Notes under the pieces: model-generated
Seen by the model: only the letters and a program-made list of their open reading frames with translations
Database searches by the model: none
Told to the model about the DNA's origin: nothing
DNA from: M3007 sp964550795
GTDB lineage: Bacteria; Bacteroidota; Bacteroidia; Chitinophagales; Saprospiraceae
NCBI GenBank assembly: GCA_964550795.1
Contig: CAZKBH010000016.1
Coordinates: forward strand, 21,736-85,735
Direction of reading: 5' to 3'
Length of the DNA: 64,000 bases
Translations under genes and position numbers: made by a program
Shown here: in pieces, positions 52,384 to 60,727 of the stretch
Position numbering within the stretch: the first letter of the stretch is position 1
Layout of the letters: each line of letters opens with the position of its first letter

Positions 52384-55300
52384 CTAGGCCTTTTCTTTTT
52401 TGACTTTGGCTGTTTTTTCTGCAGCAGTCGCCTGAACCGCTTTGCCACTAAGGATATCTTCTTTTGTGAAATCAACCACCAGTGCGGAGGCGATGAAAAT
52501 AGAAGAATAGGTACCGAAGATGACACCGAGCAACATACCGAAGGCAAAACCTTTGATGGCACTTCCGCCAAACACAAACAGCAGCAGTACTACCACGAAG
52601 ATCGTACCCGAAGTAATCAAAGTACGGCTCAGGGTCGTGTTAATGGCAAGGTTAAACACCTCTTCTTTTTTACGGCCAGCATAGGTGCCAATAAATTCCC
52701 GCACCCGGTCATATACGATGATCGTATCGTTCACCGAGAAACCAATTACCGTCAGCACGCAGGCAATGATTGCCTGGTCAATCTCCAGGGAGAAGGGAAC
52801 CAAACCGTGCAGCAGGGTGAAGAAGGTAAGCATTATCAAGGCATCGTGCAGCAATGAAATTACCGCACCGAGCGAGAATTGCCAGCGACGGAAACGAATC
52901 AGCAAGAACAAGAAGATCAAGCTCAAGGCCCAGATACCTGCCGAGAAGGACGAATCCCGAATATCATCGGCAACCGTGGCACTTACCTGGCTTGAAGAAA
53001 CGATGTGTGTACCGGTGCTGCTGGTATTGGTAAATGATTTCAAATCAACCGCAACACCTGCTTTGGTGATGCCCTCATGGAGCTTGGCAGAAACACGCTC
53101 CATAACATCTGCTTCCTGGTCATCAATGAGATAGGAAGTGGTGATGTTGTAGGTATTTGCAGTGTTCACCGCTTTGATGATCGGGTTGCCACCAAAGGCT
53201 TCGCCGAGCGGTCCGCGGAGTTGTTCGATTTCTACGGCCTTATCGAAGGCAACGTTGAAGGAGTAACCGCCTTTAAAATCCACACCAAGTTCAAATCCGC
53301 GCATGAAGAACGACGCAATCCCGATAGCGATGATAGCCGCAGAGAACATGTACGCCTTTTTGCGATTGCCAATGAAATCATAGTGGAAACCCACGAGCCA
53401 GTTTTCAGACCAAGGACGGCTGTAGTTGATCTCGCGGCCTTTAGTGATCCACCACTCCGTGATGAAACGACCCACCAGAACAGCGGTGAACATAGAGCAT
53501 ACGATACCAATCAACAGTACTGTACCAAAACCTTTAATCGGGCCGAGACCGAAGTAGATGAGTACGAACGCCGTCATAATCATCGTAAAGTTGGCATCAA
53601 TAATGGCGGGCAATGCGCGGGCAAAACCGGTCGAAACGGCTTTCGCCATCGCTAGTCCATTGCGCAACTCTTCTCGAATTCGTTCGTAAATTATAACGTT
53701 TGCATCCACCGCAGCCGCAAGGGTCAACACGATACCGGCGATGCCAGGCAGGGTCAATACCGTACCCATGGAGGCCAATGTGCCGAGGATGAAGAAAATA
53801 TTCGCAAGCAATGCAATGACGCTGATCCAGCCACCGCGATTGTAGTAGAGCACCATGAATGCGCACAAGAAAAGTACGCTCAACACCATGGTAGTCAGCG
53901 ACTTATTGATATTGTCCGCACCAAGGGAAGGACCCACCTGGCTTTCTTGAACGATTCGGGTACCTGCCGGGAGTTTACCAACTTGCAGGATTTGCGCCAA
54001 ATCTTGTGCTTCTTCCAGCGCAAAACCACCTGTGATGGAGGTGCTGCCGCCTGTGATTGGGTTGATTACACGCGGCGCAGATACTACTTCATCGTCGAGC
54101 AGGATCGCTACTTCGCGGTTGCCGTTGTTGGCGGCTTTGGTGGTCATATCGGCCCATACTTTGGCACCGTCGTTGTTCATTTGCAGGCTTACCTGAATGT
54201 CACCGCTGGTCGGGTCAGGATCGGCGCGGGCCATAGTGACCACGGATCCATCGAGTGGCGCGGTTTCAGTGCCAGGGCGTTTTTTTACGGCGTAAAGCTC
54301 GTATTTGCCATTTAGAGTTTCAGTGGTGCCTTCCGCGTCATCCACAGGCTTGCGCCCCCAGCGGAAGGAAAAATCCGCCGGGAATTTGGCCATCACTTCA
54401 GGATTGGCAAAATAACCGTTGAGGGCATTCATCTGGCTTTTGTCCACCCAAGCCAGCACGGAGCCGCCTTGACCGTTCAGGCTCATGCGCGAGATCATTG
54501 GTCCGGCTACGGAGTCTGTATTCAAACGGTCTTTAATGACCGAAATCATTTCTTTGGTAGAATCTGGTTGGCCATTTGCTCCTTTCGGATATTCAAGGAC
54601 CGTATCCTTTTCAATCACCTGACCGCTCACCGCAGCCTGATTGATTTTCAGGAGGTCGTCGGCACCCGTGAAACCCTGGATAACGCCCTCATCCTGGATG
54701 CGGTAGGTTTCCCAAAATTCGAGTTTAGCCTGGCCTGTGAGCATTTCGCGGGCACGGGCGGGGTTGTCAATGCCGGGCAATTCGACCTGAATAAGGTCGC
54801 GGGAAGCATCCAGGCTGACATTAGGTTGCACCACACCGAGCTTGTCAATACGTTGCTTGAGACGCTTGTAGGTTTCGTCCACCGTGCCATTGGCGAGGGT
54901 ACGGATGGAGTTGAGTGCATCCGCGTCGGGGGCATCAAACTTGATGCCGCTGGCTTCGTTGCGGGCAAACAGGGATGCAAGGCTGCGGCCTTCACCCAGT
55001 TCTTTCCAGGCCTGCGCAAACAAAGTGATGTAGTCACCTTGCGTAGTTCTTTGCAGTTCGTTTGCGCGGGTGAGTGCTTTGGCGAAGGCAGGGTCAGAAC
55101 TGTTGCCGGACAGACTTCTGAGGAATTCGCTCAAATCTACCTGGAGCAGAACGCTCATGCCGCCCTTGAGGTCAAGACCCATGGCCAACTGGCTTTTTTT
55201 CAGGTCGGCGTAGGTGAATTTTTTAATGAGCGGAATCTCAAAAACCGTTTCGGTAGAGAGAGAATCCAGGTAACGGGCGTAGCAAGCTTGCCAGCCGAGT

Positions 55301-55443
55301 GATGGATTTTTACCAGAACATTCGTCCGCGTAGGCTCGCGCATCGGATTCGATGCTGTTAGTCGGGATAATGAGCAGATACTGGTACAGGCACACGATAG
55401 TGAGTGCAATCAGGAAAAAACGTACTACGCCTTTGCTTTGCAT
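52384..55443 (-). CDS. secDF: Protein translocase subunit SecDF (fusion)
   Basis: 1,019 residues. SecD and SecF are joined, as is usual in Bacteroidota; they use the proton gradient to pull exported proteins through SecYEG. SecD half: N-terminal TM, GLDLKGGMSVLLQVDLSEFL (D1 motif), P1 head domain, AAAVDANVIIYERIREELRN (TM4 region with the conserved Asp and Arg). SecF half: GVDFKGGYSFNVAFDKAVEI, VIGFSVNDTIIVYDRVREFI (Asp/Arg of the proton path). I chose ATG 55443 (MQSKGVVRFF), which gives a good N-terminal TM; the longer frame upstream is Lys/Pro-rich and begins beyond a 60-base spacer. It is transcribed away from the TIR/protease operon after a 219-base gap. Confidence 0.93.
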   Translation of the reverse strand: MQSKGVVRFFLIALTIVCLYQYLLIIPTNSIESDARAYADECSGKNPSLGWQACYARYLDSLSTETVFEIPLIKKFTYADLKKSQLAMGLDLKGGMSVLLQVDLSEFLRSLSGNSSDPAFAKALTRANELQRTTQGDYITLFAQAWKELGEGRSLASLFARNEASGIKFDAPDADALNSIRTLANGTVDETYKRLKQRIDKLGVVQPNVSLDASRDLIQVELPGIDNPARAREMLTGQAKLEFWETYRIQDEGVIQGFTGADDLLKINQAAVSGQVIEKDTVLEYPKGANGQPDSTKEMISVIKDRLNTDSVAGPMISRMSLNGQGGSVLAWVDKSQMNALNGYFANPEVMAKFPADFSFRWGRKPVDDAEGTTETLNGKYELYAVKKRPGTETAPLDGSVVTMARADPDPTSGDIQVSLQMNNDGAKVWADMTTKAANNGNREVAILLDDEVVSAPRVINPITGGSTSITGGFALEEAQDLAQILQVGKLPAGTRIVQESQVGPSLGADNINKSLTTMVLSVLFLCAFMVLYYNRGGWISVIALLANIFFILGTLASMGTVLTLPGIAGIVLTLAAAVDANVIIYERIREELRNGLAMAKAVSTGFARALPAIIDANFTMIMTAFVLIYFGLGPIKGFGTVLLIGIVCSMFTAVLVGRFITEWWITKGREINYSRPWSENWLVGFHYDFIGNRKKAYMFSAAIIAIGIASFFMRGFELGVDFKGGYSFNVAFDKAVEIEQLRGPLGEAFGGNPIIKAVNTANTYNITTSYLIDDQEADVMERVSAKLHEGITKAGVAVDLKSFTNTSSTGTHIVSSSQVSATVADDIRDSSFSAGIWALSLIFLFLLIRFRRWQFSLGAVISLLHDALIMLTFFTLLHGLVPFSLEIDQAIIACVLTVIGFSVNDTIIVYDRVREFIGTYAGRKKEEVFNLAINTTLSRTLITSGTIFVVVLLLFVFGGSAIKGFAFGMLLGVIFGTYSSIFIASALVVDFTKEDILSGKAVQATAAEKTAKVKKEKA

Positions 55444-55662
55444 ACCTCTTGAAAATGAGTGAGTTATTGAGTGAGCGGGTGTTTTATAATTCGGTTGTTT
55501 GGGTCGTTTTTGGGTGGGCTTTGGTTTCCACAATGGGTTGAAAAAGGGAAATAAAAGCTTCCAAAAAAGACAAAAACGTGCGTCAGGTCATGAGACCCTT
55601 CCGAAAAAAGTCCGCAAATGTACAGAACACGGGGGAAATCAAATGTAGAGAATGAAAAATCG

Positions 55663-56382
55663 TCATTTTGGGAGCAATTTCTTTAGCTCCCCAACGATGT
55701 CTGCGTAGGCGGCATCTGCATTCGGGAAGTCCGAAACAGCCTTCCCCATCGAGGGCAGGGATTTGAGTTTTTCAAGTCCTGTGCCTTCAAAATCGGCCTT
55801 TTCGATGCGCAGTGGAATCATTCGGCGGCCTTCACCGAGGGCGTTGTACACGAGCTCGAACCAGTCGGGTGCATTGAAAAGATTCACAGTAATCAGTACC
55901 AATAGATAATCTGCATCCTCCATTTCGGTCTTGGCTTGTGCCATTAAATCTGCGCCAAGGGTGTCGTGCACGTTGTACACGCGAATTTTTTTCATGATTT
56001 TCAGCACGTTCAGATGCCGATTCAGCATTTTCGCTTGCGCTTCATCTTCCAAGGCGTAAATAATGACAAATTTAGGGACGGCTGCGGGCGTTTTTTGTCC
56101 CGAACTGGCTGATTTGGCTTCAAAATCACTTTCTGCCAGACCGTTGACCATATCGAGCAGTGCGGCGTTGACGTTGGCCACGACCATTTGCTGTTCTTTA
56201 AAATCAATCTGCCCGGTCTGATGGGCCTTGTTTGCCTGCCCCAGGCGACTCTCGAGCAGGATGGTTTGGGTGCGTTTATCGGAGCCTTCGGGCAGTGAAT
56301 TTTGCAGGTGTTTGAGTGCTTTGGCAGATTCCGAAAGCTGCAAGAGTTCTTCTACGATATTTTTTATTTCTGAAACTAGCAT
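55663..56382 (-). CDS. EAD11-TIR domain protein (putative NAD-cleaving immune effector)
   Basis: 239 residues. Residues 1-85 are all-helical: KALKHLQNSLPEGSDKRTQT, ILLESRLGQANKAHQTGQID, FKEQQMVVANVNAALLDMVN match the effector-associated domain EAD11 (a Death-like adaptor described in prokaryotic conflict systems). A short Ser/Ala linker follows. Residues 104-195 are a TIR-like domain: KFVIIYALEDEAQAKMLNRH (strand A), ADYLLVLITVNLFNAPDWFE (Glu176 in the position of the catalytic Glu of NADase TIRs), RRMIPLRIEKADF. So it may bind EAD partners and cleave NAD. It is 27 bases from the EAD-protease gene on the same strand. Domain names rest on my reading. Confidence 0.65.
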   Translation of the reverse strand: MLVSEIKNIVEELLQLSESAKALKHLQNSLPEGSDKRTQTILLESRLGQANKAHQTGQIDFKEQQMVVANVNAALLDMVNGLAESDFEAKSASSGQKTPAAVPKFVIIYALEDEAQAKMLNRHLNVLKIMKKIRVYNVHDTLGADLMAQAKTEMEDADYLLVLITVNLFNAPDWFELVYNALGEGRRMIPLRIEKADFEGTGLEKLKSLPSMGKAVSDFPNADAAYADIVGELKKLLPK

Positions 56383-56409
56383 ACGCTGGATTTGGCTTGT
56401 TTTGGAAGG

Positions 56410-57408
56410 TTATTTCCCAATAAATGCAAAAATATCCCGAATAAGAACGCCACGGTTGGCTCCTGCCGCAGTTCCTTGCTCGTTGATAACCAGACCACCA
56501 TTGTCTAATCTCTTGCCAGCATGATGGATAGCGACTACTTTCCAGTTGTTGTTGAAAACAGGAGAGCCGCTGCTGCCTTTTTTGGTGTCGGTTTCATAAA
56601 AAAGATATTGTTTCATTTGGCTAATCACCTTGTTGGCTGTCAGCGCAATCTGCTTTTCTTGGCCTTCAGGATGTTGGATGATGGTGACAGCTTCCCCGGC
56701 AATAGGTAAGGTTTCCTGCTCAAACTCTACAAAGCCCCATTTGCTCAGGGGAGCATCAGGGCGATCTACTACTTTGATTCTTGCAAAATCGTATTCCGTA
56801 TGGGGGCTGGTTCTAAAATCCGAAACATCCAGTTGATAGGATTTCGCGGCTCGACCTTCTTCGTAGTCAAATTCGACACGAGCGGTTTTTGCTTCTGCTT
56901 CTGAGCCGATTACATGGTTGTTTGTAAAAACATAACCCTCTTTAGTCAGAAAGCCAGTACCTACTTTCCCGCCGTCGCAAACCACTCGGCATACGGCATT
57001 GGCCGCTGCACGGGCTTTGTCGAGCCAGCCGATTTTGAGCAGATGGCTTGTCTGGCCTAGCACGGCTTCGAGCGTTTGGTTATCAGGAATCTGGATACTA
57101 AGCGAAGCCCCTCCCTTAATGCGTGCGTTGAGTTCTAGTCGTCGCGGAAGGTCGCCGGTCAAATTCACAAGTGCATTGCGGGTTCGCGCCTTGAAACGGC
57201 CAAATTCCTCAAAGCCGATCATTTGGTCGTCATACTGCTTCTTAGCTTCTCTGTAATTCGCCGAAGCTAAAATGACATCACTGTTTATACCAGCCCCGGT
57301 ACTTTTATCCAGCTGAGCCAAGACTTCTATCGCATCCTCGACTTGATTTCCTTTAAGCAGGTCATTAATGATTTGAATCCAGAAATCCTGAGCGCTTTGA
57401 GTTTGCAT
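56410..57408 (-). CDS. EAD11-trypsin-like serine protease
   Basis: 332 residues. An N-terminal helical region (about 8-88; INDLLKGNQVEDAIEVLAQL, ILASANYREAKKQYDDQMIG, FEEFGRFKARTRNALVNL) again looks like EAD11. A helical linker follows, then a trypsin-fold protease: GKVGTGFLTKEGYVFTNNHV (His165), HTEYDFARIKVV (Asp207), TKKGSSGSPVFNNNWKVVAI (Ser280 in GxSGSP). HHAGKRLDNGGLVINEQG supplies the usual late strand. All three catalytic residues are intact. Paired with an EAD-TIR gene it would be a second effector recruited through the same adaptor fold. It is preceded by nadK, 82 bases upstream, same strand. Confidence 0.7.
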   Translation of the reverse strand: MQTQSAQDFWIQIINDLLKGNQVEDAIEVLAQLDKSTGAGINSDVILASANYREAKKQYDDQMIGFEEFGRFKARTRNALVNLTGDLPRRLELNARIKGGASLSIQIPDNQTLEAVLGQTSHLLKIGWLDKARAAANAVCRVVCDGGKVGTGFLTKEGYVFTNNHVIGSEAEAKTARVEFDYEEGRAAKSYQLDVSDFRTSPHTEYDFARIKVVDRPDAPLSKWGFVEFEQETLPIAGEAVTIIQHPEGQEKQIALTANKVISQMKQYLFYETDTKKGSSGSPVFNNNWKVVAIHHAGKRLDNGGLVINEQGTAAGANRGVLIRDIFAFIGK

Positions 57409-57490
57409 CGTTGTGTAAGATTTAGTGGTGATAGGATAATTGCTATATTTAAAAGTCAGAAAACTTTGCTTTGGAGAATCAAATCACCAC

Positions 57491-58372
57491 TCAATTCCTT
57501 ACATCCTCTCCCCATCCCAACTTCGCCCGGATGGTATTCAGAAAGGTGGCGTCTTGCAATTGGACGAGTTTGGTGGTAAAATCATTTTTTCGCACGGCCA
57601 ATTGGTGGTGGTTTCCAACCAACTCGAAACGGGAATCGAGGGAACAGATAAAATTATCCGCGCGGCCTTCAATTTCAAACGAGATGACCGATTCGTCGGA
57701 AAGCACGAGCGGACGAACGTTCAGGTTGTGTGGCGCAACGGGCGTAATCACAAAATTGCCAGAGTTTGGAAAAATAATTGGCCCCCCACAACTGAGCGAG
57801 TACCCGGTACTGCCTGTTGGCGTAGCAATGATGATGCCATCTGCCCAGTAGGAGCTTAAAAAGTCGCCATTTAAAAAAACATGGATGGTAATCATCGAAG
57901 AAGTGTCGCGTTTGAGTAGCGTACAATCGTTGAGCGCAAAAGGCATATTGGCGAAAATATGCGGGTTGCTTTCGAGGTAAATCATTGTACGTTCCTCAAT
58001 CGTGTACTGTCCCCGAGCGAGCATCCGAACGCTTTGGCGAATATGCGATTTTTCAATACTGGCCAAAAATCCGAGTCGCCCCAAATTGATGCCAAGCATG
58101 GGTACCCCTTGGTCGCGAACGAGGGTAGTGGCGGATAGCATGGTGCCATCTCCTCCCAGAACCATCATGCAGTCAATGTTTTGTGTATTAAAATCTTTAT
58201 GGCTTGTAAAGGGCGTACAACCTGCCGGAAGCTGCACGTGATGATACAAGTCGTTTAGATAAGGTTCAAACACACTGATTCCGATTCCCTCCGAATGGAG
58301 TGCGTCGAATGCCTCCTGTATTTGAGGCAGGTCTTTTTCTTTATACTGTTTTCCAAAAACTAGGACGCGCAT
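57491..58372 (-). CDS. nadK: NAD kinase
   Basis: 293 residues. CMMVLGGDGTMLSATTLVRD carries the GGDGT diphosphate-binding motif; LGINLGRLGFLASIEKSHIR and LLKRDTSSMITIHVFLNGDF, then ATPTGSTGYSLSCGGPII (second GSTGYS loop) complete the family pattern. It converts NAD to NADP with ATP. In most genomes nadK is an unlinked housekeeping gene; here it is transcribed into the EAD-protease and EAD-TIR genes, so the operon contains both a NAD-phosphorylating enzyme and a putative NAD-cleaving one. The start is at the very edge of a repeat array. Confidence 0.93.
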   Translation of the reverse strand: MRVLVFGKQYKEKDLPQIQEAFDALHSEGIGISVFEPYLNDLYHHVQLPAGCTPFTSHKDFNTQNIDCMMVLGGDGTMLSATTLVRDQGVPMLGINLGRLGFLASIEKSHIRQSVRMLARGQYTIEERTMIYLESNPHIFANMPFALNDCTLLKRDTSSMITIHVFLNGDFLSSYWADGIIIATPTGSTGYSLSCGGPIIFPNSGNFVITPVAPHNLNVRPLVLSDESVISFEIEGRADNFICSLDSRFELVGNHHQLAVRKNDFTTKLVQLQDATFLNTIRAKLGWGEDVRN

Positions 58373-58378
58373 GAGGGG

Positions 58379-58672
58379 GGGAGAGGGGTTGAGAATGTTG
58401 AGGGTGTTGAGGGGTTGAGACTGTTGAGGGGTTGAGACTGTTGAGGGGTTGAGAATGTTGAGGGTGTTGAGAAGGTTGAGAGGGGTGAGGGATAGATATT
58501 TGGGTAATATTGATTTTTCTTTTCAAATTTGCCGCAAGATAGGCAGCCGCTGGAATTTTCCTCAACAGTCTCAACCTTATCAACAGTCTCAACCCCTCAA
58601 CAGTCTCAACCCCTCAACAGTCTCAACCCCTCAACAGTCTCAACCTTCTCAACAATCTCAACAATCTCAACA
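58379..58672. repeat. Mirrored leader repeats between nadK and the patatin gene
   Basis: The left arm (58379-58490) is built from GTTGAGAATGTTGAGGG- and GGTTGAGACTGTTGAGG-type units; the right arm (58559-58672) from CTCAACAGTCTCAACCC units of 17 bases. The arms are complementary, so both divergent transcripts carry the same CTCAACAGTCTCAACC-like repeat in the sense direction right up to the start codon (6 and 0 bases). The middle 68 bases are AT-rich and unique. Confidence 0.85.
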
Positions 58673-60724
58673 ATGAAATCAATCTCTTGCGAAGAAGTCA
58701 TCCAGAAAGAAAAGGAGCACCTGCGCATCCGCCGCCAAAAACTCAACATGGAGCACGGCACAGAAGCTGAGCCCAACTGGTTTGGCATTGCACTTTCAGG
58801 CGGGGGCATCCGCTCTGCCACCATCAATATGGGCTTTCTCAAAACCCTCAACAAATACGGTATCCTGCAAAAAGCCGACTACCTAAGCTCGGTATCTGGC
58901 GGCGGCTACACCCACGCTTATGTGCAGTCCACAGCGAAAGAGACCCTGGATTTTAGCAAATTGTTTAGCACAGACCATATTAATGCCATGCGTGAGCAGG
59001 GAGAATATATGGTGCCCCGCACGGGCATTTTGGGTAAAAATGGCAATATGCTCCTGCTCATTATCGCGTTCGTAGTGAGCTGGATCATGAGCCTGGTAGG
59101 ACCTGCCATTCTATTGGGCATGGGGTATTATTTGTACCTGATTCTGGTCGGTTTTTTGGATGCCAAGCCATTTATCTCCTTCAATTTTTTGGAAGGATAT
59201 CCTTTCCACGACTGGGTAGCTTACGGGTTGGTGGCGCTGCTTTCCGCCCACTTTTTGGCCAATATTGTGCTGAATTTCAACCTGGGAATTTCTAAAATAT
59301 TCAACCGCGTGGAATCGGTGGTGATCGTGGTGGTGCTGTTATTATTCGCCTGGATGGAGATTGTGGAGTTCAACGGGACTGGCCCCATTTCATTTGACAC
59401 ACAATTGGACTATGCTACCAATCTGGTTTTACTCCTTATACTCGGTTTTTTTACAAACCCCAACGCGCTGAGTTTTCACCGTTTTTATCGCAAACAACTG
59501 GCCGATTTGTTTCTCCGTTTCTCTGGAACACACCAGAATCTGTCCATGGGGAAAGTTTTTGACGCAAAATCAGATCAGCTCAAAGACTACATCAGCCCTT
59601 ACCCGCTCATCAATACTTGCCTGAATCTGCTCAGCCCGGATAAAAAAGACGACTCGTTCCAAGGTTCCAAGACCAATGATTATTTTTTGCTGAGTCCGTT
59701 TTATTGTGGGGCAAAATTAGTCGGATATGTGCCCACCGACCGCTACCTTGATTACCAGCGCATGACCCTGCCAGCGGCGGTCACGATTTCTGCTGCGGCG
59801 GTAAATCCCGGGATGGGTATGTATTCCAACCGATTTTTGAGCCTGATGATGACGCTTTTTAATGCCAGGCTCGGCTTCTGGATTTCTAATCCCAAAATTT
59901 TAATCAAAGCCAGGGCGATAGTCTGGTGGCCCTTCTATTTTTTCTATGAGTTGCTGGGGCGCATTGGATCGGACAAAAAAATGATCAACATCTCGGACGG
60001 AGGCCACATTGAAAACCTCGCAGCGTACGAACTCCTGCGCCGTGGCTGCCGACTCATTTTTGCAGTGGATGCGGGCGAGGACAAAGTTTATACCTTTTTT
60101 GATCTCAACAACTTGATTATTCGGGCCAGAAATGAACTCGGGCTTGAAATCAGGTTTCGGTCCGGCGATCAACCGGAAGAGCTTATTCGGCCAAGACCCT
60201 CGCAGGTTTATTCCGCCAAACGATATGCCGTAGCGGACGTGTACAAATGCTGGGAAGAAGTGGCAGATCCCACTGAAAAGGACGGCACACGCATCCTCAA
60301 TTATTCCAAAGAAGAGCGCGATAAAGCGGGGCCGGTGAGCACTTTTGTGTACATCAAATCCTCTGTGCGCGCGCCCGAGGGCAAACCTGATCTTGACCGC
60401 CGTGAAAAGCTTAAATACGGCACCTACAAGTATAAAATTTACCACCCAGACTTCCCGCACGAGCCTACCAGCGATCAGTTTTTTGATGAAATCCAATGGG
60501 AGGCTTACTTTCAATTGGGGCGATTTATTGGCGCAGATGTGTTGGGGGTCAAGGATTTAGAAGTTGCTGCGGGCGACAAACCAAGCGTAGAAGATCTGTT
60601 GTGCTGGTTTGACGAAGGCATCAATTTCTTTGAAAAGCCGGAAGTCTCGGGCGAATATGAAAGTTTCAAACTGCCCACCAGAGATGCGGCTCCGCCAGAG
60701 GAATCGGTGAAATACCAGATGTAG
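58673..60724 (+). CDS. Membrane patatin-like phospholipase
   Basis: 683 residues from ATG 58673. The catalytic fold is in two blocks: residues 37-80 with GIALSGGGIRSATINMGFLK (oxyanion loop) and LSSVSGGGYTH (Ser75, nucleophile elbow), and residues 436-460 with MINISDGGHIENLAAYELLR (Asp442, the DGG of the Ser-Asp dyad). Between them lie four or five membrane helices (about 125-160, 182-202, 213-231, 249-262). So a lipid acyl hydrolase domain is interrupted by an integral membrane module, a layout known for large bacterial patatins. The longer frame translated through the leader repeat is rejected. It is divergent from nadK and convergent with the TPR/HTH regulator. Confidence 0.85.
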   Translation: MKSISCEEVIQKEKEHLRIRRQKLNMEHGTEAEPNWFGIALSGGGIRSATINMGFLKTLNKYGILQKADYLSSVSGGGYTHAYVQSTAKETLDFSKLFSTDHINAMREQGEYMVPRTGILGKNGNMLLLIIAFVVSWIMSLVGPAILLGMGYYLYLILVGFLDAKPFISFNFLEGYPFHDWVAYGLVALLSAHFLANIVLNFNLGISKIFNRVESVVIVVVLLLFAWMEIVEFNGTGPISFDTQLDYATNLVLLLILGFFTNPNALSFHRFYRKQLADLFLRFSGTHQNLSMGKVFDAKSDQLKDYISPYPLINTCLNLLSPDKKDDSFQGSKTNDYFLLSPFYCGAKLVGYVPTDRYLDYQRMTLPAAVTISAAAVNPGMGMYSNRFLSLMMTLFNARLGFWISNPKILIKARAIVWWPFYFFYELLGRIGSDKKMINISDGGHIENLAAYELLRRGCRLIFAVDAGEDKVYTFFDLNNLIIRARNELGLEIRFRSGDQPEELIRPRPSQVYSAKRYAVADVYKCWEEVADPTEKDGTRILNYSKEERDKAGPVSTFVYIKSSVRAPEGKPDLDRREKLKYGTYKYKIYHPDFPHEPTSDQFFDEIQWEAYFQLGRFIGADVLGVKDLEVAAGDKPSVEDLLCWFDEGINFFEKPEVSGEYESFKLPTRDAAPPEESVKYQM

Positions 60725-60727
60725 CCG

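Noticed and set aside
58529..58672. N-terminal extension of the patatin protein read through the leader repeats (STVSTLSTVSTPQQ)
   Set aside because: Ser/Thr/Gln-rich translation of a nucleotide repeat; the family-like sequence begins at the ATG at 58673.
58379..58672. CRISPR array
   Set aside because: Units are 8-9 and 17 bases with no unique spacers and are tandem, not spaced; no cas genes nearby.
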